The notes: generated by a model from the sequence alone, not told the origin. Positions 1-11,318 are shown, numbered from the stretch's first letter. The stretch is 20,005 nt of DNA from Dehalococcoidales bacterium (GCA_030606585.1 JAUWGD010000012.1:1-20005), one strand, 5' to 3'. Numbers and translations: made by a program.

Positions 1-131
1 ACCACCTTATCGAGGATATCAAGCAACTGGAACTCCGACTGGGCAACCCGCAGGTGTACAAAGTAAAGGAAGTAGAGCCATGGTCGAGGATACCGGAAAG
101 ACGCTACGCGCTGACACCTACCGGCCGGTAA
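1..131 (+). CDS. imuB: ImuB-like Y-family DNA polymerase, C-terminal end (partial)
   Basis: Only the last 42 residues lie in the window (reading phase starts at base 3, stop TAA at 129-131). The peptide contains VYKVKEVEPWSRIPERRYAL. The VEPWSRIPERRYAL part matches what I recall as the conserved C-terminal signature of ImuB-type Y-family polymerase-like proteins. ImuB is the usually non-catalytic adaptor of the ImuA-ImuB-DnaE2 mutasome, which carries out translesion synthesis after DNA damage. The neighbours support the call: a DUF6504 gene overlaps its end and dnaE2 follows. The rest of the protein and its catalytic status cannot be seen, so a functional DinB-type enzyme is possible. Confidence 0.7.
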   Translation, partial: HLIEDIKQLELRLGNPQVYKVKEVEPWSRIPERRYALTPTGR

Positions 132-364
132 ACGCCCCGGAACCGGTACGGGTGGAAGAAGACGCCTCCGGCTGCCCCGTGGCGGTCAGGGAAAAGCGGC
201 GGCAGGCCGCCATCTCTATCGAAGACAGGTGGCGTATCGACGACGAGTGGTGGCGCGCCGGGCCGGTAACGCGCCTCTATTACGCCGTCCGGCTCGCCTC
301 GGGACAGCGGCTGGTACTCTATAAAGACCTGAACGATTCCGGCTGGTACCGGCAGAATTATTAG
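80..364 (+). CDS. DUF6504-family small protein between imuB and dnaE2
   Basis: A 94-residue protein whose second half (about residues 45-94) has the conserved look of DUF6504: EDRWRIDDEWWRAGPVTRLY followed by a short beta-rich stretch ending KDLNDSGWYRQNY. From memory, this family is found beside imuB and dnaE2 in several phyla, and its biochemical role is unknown. The start ATG at 80 lies inside the imuB 3' end (52 bp overlap, different frame), behind a modest purine stretch AAAGGAAG. The stop is 9 bp before dnaE2, so all three genes are probably co-transcribed. The first 30 or so residues are not conserved-looking, so a later start cannot be excluded, but no better ATG is visible. Confidence 0.8.
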   Translation: MVEDTGKTLRADTYRPVNAPEPVRVEEDASGCPVAVREKRRQAAISIEDRWRIDDEWWRAGPVTRLYYAVRLASGQRLVLYKDLNDSGWYRQNY

Positions 365-373
365 GATACGACC

Positions 374-3608
<3,235 letters not shown>

Positions 3609-3613
<5 letters not shown>

Positions 3614-3623
3614 TCAGATTATC
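3609..3623. repeat. Short perfect palindrome at the convergent dnaE2/cupin gene ends
   Basis: GATAATC-A-GATTATC (7-bp arms, one central base) covers the dnaE2 stop codon and the 10-bp gap before the end of the converging cupin gene. It is too tight to fold as a normal hairpin and has no T tract, so I do not call it a terminator. It may be a protein site or chance. Confidence 0.4.
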
Positions 3624-4484
3624 TCAACCCAGGAACGTGGTATCGTGCTCGGTGTTGAGGCAAATCGCGCTGAAACTGTAGGGCTTGTCCACTCTCCTGG
3701 TTATCAGCGGACAATGCACCAGCCCTTTCGGGGCGACGACTACGGTGGGGGTGTCGAATACGTGTATCTCCTGTTCCTCACCCATGGCAATCTCGATTTC
3801 CGCCCCTAAATATTCCGGATTATCGGGGTCGAGGCCGACAAATAACAGGCATTCGTCGTTGGGATGTACGTGCGGGTCTTTTTCGTGCCAGGCGCCGAGT
3901 CCGGTGTGAAACGCCCAGGTAAAATTCAGCTTGAAGTCCTCCATGTCCTTACCGCTCCACCAGCCGATATAGTCGGCGTTACCCCCCGATTTGCGGTTGA
4001 TATCACGCAGTTCCAGTTTTTTCACCAAATCGCCGTACTTTTTCCCCGCCGGAGACGGCGCGCCGCTTGCAGATACATGTTCCGTTTTGTGTTCGCCGCT
4101 GAGAGAGACCGCTAAAAAGCCAAAAGGCTTATCGACTTTCTTTGATACTAGAGGACAGTGCGGTACTCCCGGGGGAAGAACGACGACGGTCGGTGAGTTG
4201 ATGACGTGTTTTCCCCCTTCTTCACCCATTGATAGTTCAATCTCCGCCGGAAAAGAATTCCAGTTGTCGTAGTCAAGACCCGAAAAGAGCAGTGTTTCGC
4301 CGTAAGGATGCACGTGACAGACACCCCCATCACCACCCCAGGCGCCCAATTGCCGGCGGTATCCCCACGCAAAACTAACGTTCAGCCCCTCCAAATCCGC
4401 CCCCACCGGCATGGTCATATATTCGCCGTTACTATCTTCGTATTTCAGCTTTTTTATAAGGTGCCCGTATTTCATTTTAGCCAT
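3624..4484 (-). CDS. Tandem two-domain cupin protein (bicupin), function unknown
   Basis: This 286-residue protein is built from two copies of one module of about 130-140 residues. Each copy runs YG(H/D)L(I/V)KKL, an aromatic WA(F/Y) strand, HVHP, a GLD-DN stretch, AEIE, MGEE, PTVVV, HCPL and VDKP. The cupin metal ligands are present in both halves with the same spacing: His57, His59, Glu63, His109 in the first and His205, His207, Glu211, His257 in the second. That predicts two metal-binding beta barrels in the cytoplasm (no signal peptide). Bicupins include dioxygenases, decarboxylases and isomerases, and the substrate cannot be assigned here. It is the last gene of a minus-strand run after the MFS transporter (117-bp gap) and may act on the transported compound. 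The start ATG is preceded by AAGGGGGT, a good ribosome-binding site. Confidence 0.8.
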   Translation of the reverse strand: MAKMKYGHLIKKLKYEDSNGEYMTMPVGADLEGLNVSFAWGYRRQLGAWGGDGGVCHVHPYGETLLFSGLDYDNWNSFPAEIELSMGEEGGKHVINSPTVVVLPPGVPHCPLVSKKVDKPFGFLAVSLSGEHKTEHVSASGAPSPAGKKYGDLVKKLELRDINRKSGGNADYIGWWSGKDMEDFKLNFTWAFHTGLGAWHEKDPHVHPNDECLLFVGLDPDNPEYLGAEIEIAMGEEQEIHVFDTPTVVVAPKGLVHCPLITRRVDKPYSFSAICLNTEHDTTFLG

Positions 4485-4601
4485 TTTTTACCCCCTTTTT
4501 CTGTCTTGAAAGAGTATGGCGTTTCACCTGGCTATCTACAAACGCTACAATCATTTTTCCATCGCGGCGAAGAATCCTTCAGAATCGGTAATAATTTCAG
4601 C

Positions 4602-5861
4602 CTAGTCCAGCTTTCTGATGCTGGGAATAAGTATTATAGCCAATGCTGAAAGAACAATGAGGAGCATGGCAAGGCTACCGAGTATCCACTGGACCGGTAT
4701 ATACTCGGCCAGTATTCCCGCCAGGAACGTGCATACGCTCATGAAACCCCACTGCATACTGAAGATGCTCATCACCCGCCCCCGGTATTCCGGTTCCGCA
4801 TAAGCCTGTAATAGAGTGCTTCCTATTGTCATGCGGAATGTCTGCGCCAGTCCTATGAAGACAACGATGGATAACGACAGCGCCCATGTAGCAGAAAAGG
4901 AGAAAACCACCAGAGCCATGCCCGCCACTATACCACTCGCCATCAACATGAGACCGCGTCGCTTATTGGGTGAGGAGGCCAAAATAATGGAGCCGACCAG
5001 TGCCCCCGCGCCGGAGACGCTCATGATTACGCCCATTCCCGTGGCGCCGACCTTCAGAATATCATCCACGTAGATGGGCAGTAACTGCTGGTATGGCATG
5101 GCCAGCACGGTGACCATCAATGAGAAACCCAGCACGAACAGAATCATTCTATCCTTGCGGATATATCGGAAGCCCTGCCGGATTTCTTCCAGGATGCTGC
5201 TACCCCCGGAGGTTGTCTGTCGGGTGGCGGGTAAAAAGGAAATGAAGAATGCCCCGCAAACGTACAGGCCGGCCATGGTAAAATACACGGCGTGAAAATC
5301 GAAAGCGTCAATCATGAAGCCGGCCAGACCGGGAGCCACGAGATTCAGGATATTCATGCCCATCGTGTTAAAGGCTACCGCATTCATTAGTTCTTCCCTG
5401 GCGACGATTTCCGCGACTATCGCCTGGAGAGCGGGCATCATCAGGCCCATCAGGCTGCCCATTATTAATGCGGTTACAATAAGAATCATCCAAGAGTCGG
5501 GGTTTTCGCGGCTGATATAACCGGTAGACAGCAACAGGGCAACAACAATCGCTAACACCGCCGAGCCTAATAAGCCCATTATTACAACCCGCTTCTTCGG
5601 TATCCGGTCGGCAATGGCGCCCCCGAACAGGGACACGAATATCATGGGGAAGGCGCTGACGAGAGCCATCGTTCCCAGCAGGGCGGGGGAACCGGTTATC
5701 CGATACATCAGCAGAGGGCCGGTTATTATCTGCATGCTCAGGCAAGCAAACTGGCATAGAGAACCGGATAAATAAAAACGGTAAGCAGGGTTTTTTAACG
5801 AACGCAGCGCCCGGAATCTGGACGGGGCGCTACCGGTATTATTACCTTCCGATGGTTTCAC
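4602..5861 (-). CDS. MFS transporter
   Basis: A 419-residue, strongly hydrophobic protein with the repeated membrane segments of a 12-helix major facilitator. The family signature between helices 2 and 3 is visible as FGGAIADRIPKKRVV (about residues 79-93), and the halves are joined by a polar loop near residue 215. A soluble N-terminal stretch of about 25 residues precedes helix 1. The overall pattern resembles the MFS_3/EntS-like exporter group and many uncharacterised carriers, so direction and substrate are not predictable. The start is GTG at 5861, 19 bp after the FAD oxidoreductase gene ends, with a weak GGAAG upstream. No better ATG precedes the conserved part. The tight linkage suggests it moves the substrate or product of that flavoprotein. 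Confidence 0.85.
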   Translation of the reverse strand: MKPSEGNNTGSAPSRFRALRSLKNPAYRFYLSGSLCQFACLSMQIITGPLLMYRITGSPALLGTMALVSAFPMIFVSLFGGAIADRIPKKRVVIMGLLGSAVLAIVVALLLSTGYISRENPDSWMILIVTALIMGSLMGLMMPALQAIVAEIVAREELMNAVAFNTMGMNILNLVAPGLAGFMIDAFDFHAVYFTMAGLYVCGAFFISFLPATRQTTSGGSSILEEIRQGFRYIRKDRMILFVLGFSLMVTVLAMPYQQLLPIYVDDILKVGATGMGVIMSVSGAGALVGSIILASSPNKRRGLMLMASGIVAGMALVVFSFSATWALSLSIVVFIGLAQTFRMTIGSTLLQAYAEPEYRGRVMSIFSMQWGFMSVCTFLAGILAEYIPVQWILGSLAMLLIVLSALAIILIPSIRKLD

Positions 5862-5880
5862 AAACTACTTCCGTTCATCT

Positions 5881-7329
5881 TTACCTGCTAAGGTACTTCA
5901 AGGCGTTTTTCCCGGCAATACGGCCGGAGTTGGTAGCGAAACTGGATGACAGCCCAGAGGACTTGCCGATACTGTAGCTGTCGCCGTACATTCCGCCCGC
6001 GTCATAACCCGCCGCGTAAAGACCGGGAATCACATTATCTTTCTTATCAATCACTTCCATATTGTGGTTTATCTTAATACCACCGAGAGTTCCCAGGAAC
6101 ATGGTGCGCGCCCTGACGGCATAAAATTTCGGCCCCTTGATTGGCCGGAGATATTTCTGGTCTTTAGCAAAAAGGGCGTCGTAGCCCTTCTCGCAGAATC
6201 CGTTATATTCGTCAACGGTGGCCTGCAATACCGCCGGGTCGGCCCCTATCTTCTCAGCGAGCTCCGGTATGGAGTCCGCCTCAAAGACCTCTGTGCTCTG
6301 GCTCCCCAGAGCCACCTCCAGTTCCCGGTCCAGTTCGGTAGTCCGCGAACCCGGGGGAAACTCCATCGCCATAGCCTTATCTATTCCTTTTTCTATTACG
6401 CGCTGCTTTACGGAGGTATCGAATATGCTGTAGGTACAGTCTCCCTTTTGCCTGGCGCTGGCATTACCCACGTAGGCGTCATCAAATCCGATACTCTCGT
6501 CGCAGAATCTTTCACCTTTTTTATTGACCCAGAGGTCAGGTTGGACGGCAGCGCTCTCAAGCTGCGACCCCATGACGAATTCCGCCCCTACCGGCCCCCC
6601 ACGCACCAGCTCCAGGACGCCGAGTCCCTCGTCGGCGGCGCCGACCTCGAAGGCCATGCGTATGCCGTCCCCCGTCTTATCGACATTGCCAATCGGGACT
6701 ACCTCTGTATCAAGCTCGAATCCCGCGTATTTCTTAATCCATTCTTTATTATTAGCGTAGCCACCGCTGGCTATGATGACGGCTTTCGCCGCCACCTGAA
6801 CATCCTCTTCGTCCTCCTCCACGATTACGCCGGCAACACGGTCGCCCGCCTTGAGTATCTGCTTCACCGGCGTGGCCGGCAGGACGGTTACCCCCAGTTC
6901 CCTGGCTCTGATTGTTAGAGCCTTTATTACCGCCTCACCCCTCCCCTTCACAAGGTGATATGTCCGGGGAGCGTCGGGGATGTTAATGGTGGCATCGGTA
7001 AATTCAACCCCCGCCTGCTGAAGCCAGGCGATGGTCCCGGCGGACTCATTGACGATAGCCCTTACCAGGCGCGGGTTAGCCCGCCAGTGGCTGTATTCCA
7101 TGATGTTTTTGAATGCCTGGTCGCGACTGTACGTGATGTATCTTTCCTGCTGCATGGCGCTTTCCACGGCGAACATGCCGTGAAAGAAGTTTGAGGTGCC
7201 CCCGAGAGAGCGTTCTTTTTCAAAAACAATAACCCTGGCGCCACCCTCCGCCAGGGTTACCGCCGCCGCCAGACCTGAAACGCCGGAGCCGATTACTATA
7301 ACATCGGCTTCCGCCGGTATATTACTCAT
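5881..7329 (-). CDS. FAD-dependent oxidoreductase (FAD_binding_2, fumarate-reductase/ketosteroid-dehydrogenase-like)
   Basis: A 482-residue flavoprotein without signal peptide or heme motifs, so probably cytoplasmic. The N-terminal Rossmann motif GSGVSGLAAA (about residues 13-22) ends in the ribose-binding Glu of VFEKE, and GGTSN follows. The middle has ASGGYANN. The C-terminal FAD motif is GLYAAGYDAGGMYGDSYSIG followed by SGRIAGKNA. In fumarate reductases the equivalent regions carry HTMGG and a GANRLGGNA-type arginine. Here they read GTLGG and GDSYSIGKSSG, so the usual His and Arg of the succinate/fumarate site appear to be missing and another substrate is likely. It may desaturate or reduce an enoate or cyclic ketone. 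It follows the NuoG-GltD fusion gene by 49 bp behind a strong GGAGGGGG site and probably exchanges electrons with it, which is inference. Confidence 0.85.
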   Translation of the reverse strand: MSNIPAEADVIVIGSGVSGLAAAVTLAEGGARVIVFEKERSLGGTSNFFHGMFAVESAMQQERYITYSRDQAFKNIMEYSHWRANPRLVRAIVNESAGTIAWLQQAGVEFTDATINIPDAPRTYHLVKGRGEAVIKALTIRARELGVTVLPATPVKQILKAGDRVAGVIVEEDEEDVQVAAKAVIIASGGYANNKEWIKKYAGFELDTEVVPIGNVDKTGDGIRMAFEVGAADEGLGVLELVRGGPVGAEFVMGSQLESAAVQPDLWVNKKGERFCDESIGFDDAYVGNASARQKGDCTYSIFDTSVKQRVIEKGIDKAMAMEFPPGSRTTELDRELEVALGSQSTEVFEADSIPELAEKIGADPAVLQATVDEYNGFCEKGYDALFAKDQKYLRPIKGPKFYAVRARTMFLGTLGGIKINHNMEVIDKKDNVIPGLYAAGYDAGGMYGDSYSIGKSSGLSSSFATNSGRIAGKNALKYLSR

Positions 7330-7378
7330 TTTCCCCCTCCTTAGCTATCGGTTGAATAATAACATATCCGAGAGTTTA

Positions 7379-9490
7379 TCAGTAATTACCCCAGAATTTA
7401 ACGGTCGTGATTTTCATCCTAAGGTCGCATTGTAGGCAGCGTTTTGACTCGTCGGTCGCTGTTTTTTCGTCCATATCCCGAACCACCCTGCCAAAGCTGT
7501 TTATCCGTTCTTCCGGCGGAACGCAGGACTCCTCACACCGGGTTAAAAAGGCAAAGCCTTCTTCTAATCCGAGACACTGTTCAGGTTCCCCGGCGGCAAC
7601 CAGCTTCTCGTCAATAACTCCGTTACCCCCCAGATATCTATCAGCGGCGGCGGCGGCTTTTCTGCCGGAAGCTATAGCCTTGATTACCGACGACGTGCCG
7701 TTTACGGCGTCCCCCGCGGCAAAGACCCCTTCTTTACTCGTACTGAAAGTAAACCAGTCTATTTCGATAAGATTATTGGGTAACGTGTCCAATCCGAAGT
7801 CCTGCGGGATTTCCGGGCACTGTCCGATAGCGAATATCACGGTATCCGCTTCCAGGACATGCTCGGAATTTTCGACCACTTCGATACAGGGGTTTTTATC
7901 TTCGTCAAAGCTCAGCGAAGCCACATCAACGAATTCCACGCCGGCAATATCGCCGTTTTCGCTCAGAATCCGGGTAAAACTCCTGGCGGGACAAACAACA
8001 ATCCCCTCCTCTTCGCCCTGGCTTATTTCATCATCCGTAGCCGGCATATCCTCCCGGCTTTCGAGACAGGCAAGTTGCACCTGTCCGGCGCCGAGCCTGC
8101 GTGCCACACGGGCGCAATCGAAGGCAACATTGCCGCCGCCCAGTACCATGATTTTATCTCCAATTTCAACCTCGTTCCCCAGGTTTATATCCTTCAGGAA
8201 ATCGACGCCTATCAGCACCCCCTTACCATCCGCCCCCGGAATCGATAGTTTCTGACCTTGATGAGTCCCGATGGCGACAATTGCAGCATCAAAGTCCTCT
8301 TCCAAAAGAGCATCAACAGAGTCGATTTTTATGCCGGTCTTTATCTCCACCCCCCTGTTTACGATGTCCTTAATCTCGTTTTCAAGGACGTTCCGGGGAA
8401 GCCGGTATTCGGGAATCCCGCAGCGCATCATGCCACCGGCGAAAGGCAAAGACTCAAATATAGTAACGGCATGGCCCTGATTAGCCAGATAGTAGGCCGC
8501 AGTCAGGCCGGAGGGCCCGGAGCCGATTACGGCTACCTTTTTCCCGGTCGAATCCTTTTTATTTTCGCTCTCCTCCCACACCCTTTGTTCATCGTGTTCC
8601 GCCGCGAAACGCTTCAGTTCCCTGATGGAAACGGCCTCATTTACCTCACTCCGGCGGCAGACATCCTCGCAGGGACGGTCGCACACATAACCGAGCACCC
8701 CGGGAAACGGCACCTTCTCCCGGATAACGGCGGCGGCGGCGGAATAATTCTTCTCGTTGATAAGACGGACGTACCTCGGCACGTCTATCTCCGCCGGACA
8801 GGTATATCGGCAGGGAATCAAGGCGTTCTTCCGCTTTTTATCCTTGACGAGTTCTTCTTTATCCTGAATCGCGCCGGTAGGACAGACCTCGGCACAGGCA
8901 CCGCAAAATCGGCAGCCGGCATCGGCGAGCGGCAAATCCGCAGCCGTCCCGGTCAGCGTTTCCTTCCCTTTCTTTGTATAAAACAGTACTCCCACGCCGC
9001 GGAGTTCCTGGCAGGCCCGCACGCACCTTCCGCATACCACACATTTATTCGGGTCATGCACAAAAAGCGGATTGGCGGTATTGAGCGGCATTAACTTCGA
9101 GCGGCTTCTGACTCTCAGGTCTTCGCAGCTGAAATACTGCTTGAGCGATTGAAGTTCACAGTTGAGATACTTATCGCAGGTGCCGCAATCCGCCGGGTGC
9201 CCGGCGAGTGTCAGTTCCAGGGCGAGCCGGCGCATGCGGTCGATATCCTCGCTCTTCGTCCTGACCACCATGCCATCGGCGGCCAGTGTCACGCATGACG
9301 GAGTAAGCCCTTCAATGCCTTCGACTTCTACAACGCACAACCTGCAGGCCCCGATGGGAGGCAGGTCGGGGTGATGACAGAGGTGCGGAATGTATATTCC
9401 CGTTTCAAGCGCGGCATCGAGAATACTTTTGCCCTTTGGCGTCTCAACGTCACGGCCGTCGATATTCAGTTTTATTATTTCTTCGGACAT
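7379..9490 (-). CDS. NuoG-N/GltD fusion: iron-sulfur NAD(P)H oxidoreductase subunit
   Basis: A 703-residue fusion. Residues 1-80 are a plant-type [2Fe-2S] ferredoxin domain (Cys38, 49, 52, 66). Residues 85-125 are the NuoG/HydA Cys3His [4Fe-4S] domain (His98, Cys102, 105, 111). Two [4Fe-4S] ferredoxin motifs follow (Cys140, 143, 146, 150 and 183, 186, 189, 193). From about 210 comes a GltD/NfnB-type module with its own cysteine cluster (Cys217, 221, 260, 264, 268), an FAD-binding GSGPSG at 313-318, an NAD(P)-binding MVLGGGNVAFDCARV and a C-terminal FAD motif VFAAGDAVNG. It overlaps the NuoF-like gene by 16 bp, so the two products probably form one complex passing electrons between NADH, the Fe-S chain and the second flavin. 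SfrAB of Geobacter and NfnAB/HydABC are the nearest comparisons I know. The partner could be NADPH or ferredoxin. Confidence 0.88.
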   Translation of the reverse strand: MSEEIIKLNIDGRDVETPKGKSILDAALETGIYIPHLCHHPDLPPIGACRLCVVEVEGIEGLTPSCVTLAADGMVVRTKSEDIDRMRRLALELTLAGHPADCGTCDKYLNCELQSLKQYFSCEDLRVRSRSKLMPLNTANPLFVHDPNKCVVCGRCVRACQELRGVGVLFYTKKGKETLTGTAADLPLADAGCRFCGACAEVCPTGAIQDKEELVKDKKRKNALIPCRYTCPAEIDVPRYVRLINEKNYSAAAAVIREKVPFPGVLGYVCDRPCEDVCRRSEVNEAVSIRELKRFAAEHDEQRVWEESENKKDSTGKKVAVIGSGPSGLTAAYYLANQGHAVTIFESLPFAGGMMRCGIPEYRLPRNVLENEIKDIVNRGVEIKTGIKIDSVDALLEEDFDAAIVAIGTHQGQKLSIPGADGKGVLIGVDFLKDINLGNEVEIGDKIMVLGGGNVAFDCARVARRLGAGQVQLACLESREDMPATDDEISQGEEEGIVVCPARSFTRILSENGDIAGVEFVDVASLSFDEDKNPCIEVVENSEHVLEADTVIFAIGQCPEIPQDFGLDTLPNNLIEIDWFTFSTSKEGVFAAGDAVNGTSSVIKAIASGRKAAAAADRYLGGNGVIDEKLVAAGEPEQCLGLEEGFAFLTRCEESCVPPEERINSFGRVVRDMDEKTATDESKRCLQCDLRMKITTVKFWGNY

Positions 9491-11133
9491 TTTTTCTCTT
9501 TTATATGTGCTTCATAATCGCCGCGGAAGAGTTCAATACTGCTTAATACCGGAAGAGGCGCCGTACGACCGAGACCGCAGATACTGCCGATTTTCATGCC
9601 TTCGGCCAGCTCAAGCAGCATATCAAGGTCTTCCGGTTTACCCCTGTTTTCGGCAATATCATTCAGGATATCCAGCATCTGGTAGGTCCCCTCCCGGCAG
9701 AAGACGCATTTACCGCAGGACTGTTCCTGAAGATAAGACATCACGTCCCGGGCCATCTCCACGGCACAGGTATCACTATCGTAGACTTCGAGTGTCCCCG
9801 AACCCATGATGCCCCCGGCTTCACTCAACGTTTCATAATCGATAGAAATATCCATTGAGTCGCCAGCAAGATAACAACCCGTGGGACCGCCGAAATGCAC
9901 GGCTTTAATATTCTTTCCGTCTAAAGTCCCACCCCCGATATCCGCAACTATAGTGCGGAGTGTCGTTCCGAAAGGAATCTCGACAGTATACCGATGGGCC
10001 ACGTTGCCCGAAAACGTAATAATTTTAGTGCCCCGGCTCTGTTCCGTGCCGATACCGGAGTACCATGCTGCACTATTCTGAAAGATAGCCGATACATGGG
10101 ACATGGTCTCCACATTATTAATCAGGGTTGGCTTACCTTCCAAGCCGCTTACAGCGGGATAAGCGGTACGCAAATAAGGCATCGCCTGCCTGTTCTCAAG
10201 TGAGCGAATCAGCGCGGTCTCTTCGCCGGAGACCAAGGACGCTTCTATCTCTTTAATCTCGATATCACATTTGAAATTAGAATCCAGGATATTTTCGCCC
10301 AGCAGGCCGCAGCCCCTCATCTGCTCCAATGCCTTTTGAAGCCTTTTTATGGCGGTTTTGTACCCGGAATTAATACAAATAAAGGCGCGGCCGGCGCCGA
10401 CGGCGTAAGCCCCGATAAGCACCCCCTCCAGAACGGAATGGGGGTCACCCTCCATGAGTAATCGGGCCGTACGTGCTTGGGGGTCCGCGTCCACGGCGTT
10501 ACAGATGATATATTTCTCACCTGCTTCGGTATCATGGCAGATTTTCCATTTTTCGGCGGCAGGGTAACCCCCTCCACCTCTGCCCCTCAACCCGGACTTT
10601 TCCAGCTCCCCGATTGCCTCCGCCCGGTCGATTTGCAGCACCCTGGAAAGTCCGCCATAACCGTGTCCCCGCAGGATATACTCATTGATATTTTCAGGGT
10701 TGATACAACCGCAATTACGCAGAGCTATCCTGTTCTGTAATTCAAATACGGGGATTTCACTGCTATCGGGAATACCCTCGATTTTATCGCCGCCGATACT
10801 GCAAAGCGCAAACTCCGACCCCGGATTGTCTCCGGATAAATAGTCGTTTACCAGCTTTGATGCCGCTTCGGGGGTAACGTTACGGTATAATATGGCCGGT
10901 TTACCCGGCTTTTCAATCGATACGAGAGGTTCCAGGTCATATAATCCGGAAGAACCGGCAGCGATTACCTTATCTTTTATTCCGCATTTATCGATATCCT
11001 GTTGAAATCGATTAAGTACATCCACAAGAGCAGGGTGGTCTGCCGACGCTCCGACACGGACTACCGCGCAACCTTCATCATTCAGGTAATTACATTCCGA
11101 CTCAGCTCTGGCACGAATTTGCTCAAAATTCAT
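9475..11133 (-). CDS. NuoF/HydB-like NADH-binding flavoprotein with a cysteine-less thioredoxin-like N-domain
   Basis: A 552-residue subunit of the 51-kDa complex I/HydB family. The FMN/NADH region contains GLRGRGGGGYPAAEKW (181-196) and GEETAL (303-308), then PAVSGLEGKPTLINNVET. The C-terminal [4Fe-4S] motif is CGKCVFC (Cys473, 476, 479) plus SICGLGRTAP (Cys519). It ends soon after, without the extra ferredoxin domain of HydB. Residues about 20-100 align with the thioredoxin-like [2Fe-2S] domain of HydB/NuoE, but the four ligand positions read Gly28, His33, Ser61 and Tyr65, so no cluster is expected there. The NADH-site motif CNADE.DPG is also altered, to CNAVDADPQ. No separate NuoE gene is in the window. 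The gene heads a minus-strand operon behind a good promoter. The start ATG has AGAAGGA eight bases upstream. Confidence 0.9.
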   Translation of the reverse strand: MNFEQIRARAESECNYLNDEGCAVVRVGASADHPALVDVLNRFQQDIDKCGIKDKVIAAGSSGLYDLEPLVSIEKPGKPAILYRNVTPEAASKLVNDYLSGDNPGSEFALCSIGGDKIEGIPDSSEIPVFELQNRIALRNCGCINPENINEYILRGHGYGGLSRVLQIDRAEAIGELEKSGLRGRGGGGYPAAEKWKICHDTEAGEKYIICNAVDADPQARTARLLMEGDPHSVLEGVLIGAYAVGAGRAFICINSGYKTAIKRLQKALEQMRGCGLLGENILDSNFKCDIEIKEIEASLVSGEETALIRSLENRQAMPYLRTAYPAVSGLEGKPTLINNVETMSHVSAIFQNSAAWYSGIGTEQSRGTKIITFSGNVAHRYTVEIPFGTTLRTIVADIGGGTLDGKNIKAVHFGGPTGCYLAGDSMDISIDYETLSEAGGIMGSGTLEVYDSDTCAVEMARDVMSYLQEQSCGKCVFCREGTYQMLDILNDIAENRGKPEDLDMLLELAEGMKIGSICGLGRTAPLPVLSSIELFRGDYEAHIKEKKCPKK

Positions 11134-11213
11134 TGATGTTCCTTCTGGCTGGAAACAACTCCGGAATCGATGTGGAAACAGGGTATTGAATATGCAGTGT
11201 CTGCCTTGCCATT

Positions 11214-11243
11214 ATTATGTTTTATTATCCGTGTAAGTGTCAA
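11214..11243 (-). promoter_or_regulatory. Sigma70-type promoter for the NuoF-like operon
   Basis: Read on the minus strand: TTGACA (complement of 11238-11243), an 18-bp spacer, then CATAAT (complement of 11214-11219). The -35 is perfect and the -10 has five of six consensus bases. Transcription would start near 11207 and leave a leader of about 75 nt before the ATG at 11133. The surrounding gap of 185 bp (11134-11318) holds no gene. Confidence 0.65.
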
Positions 11244-11246
11244 TCA

Positions 11247-11260
11247 TTACACAATTGTAA
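11247..11260. promoter_or_regulatory. Candidate operator TTACA-N4-TGTAA just upstream of the -35 box
   Basis: On the minus strand this reads TTACA-ATTG-TGTAA, a perfect 5+4+5 inverted repeat ending 3 bp before the -35 hexamer, centred near -46. The size and placement suit a dimeric transcription factor acting on the redox operon. I cannot name the factor, and no regulator gene is adjacent. Confidence 0.4.
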
Positions 11261-11318
11261 AGGCATTATCAATGTGAGGACTTAATGGATAAGGGAGGGG
11301 ATTTGAGTTGCGTTAGAA

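Noticed and set aside
4485..4601. Separate promoter for the cupin gene (TTGTAG-17-CATACT on the minus strand)
   Set aside because: Only three of six bases match at -35 and four at -10. Read-through from the upstream operon is as likely.
6064..6918. 284-residue plus-strand frame opposite the FAD oxidoreductase
   Set aside because: Shadow of a gene with clear FAD motifs on the minus strand. No ribosome-binding site and no family resemblance.
7407..9094. Long plus-strand frames opposite the NuoG-GltD fusion
   Set aside because: Low-complexity Ser/Pro and His-rich translations typical of antisense frames. The minus strand has complete cysteine motifs.
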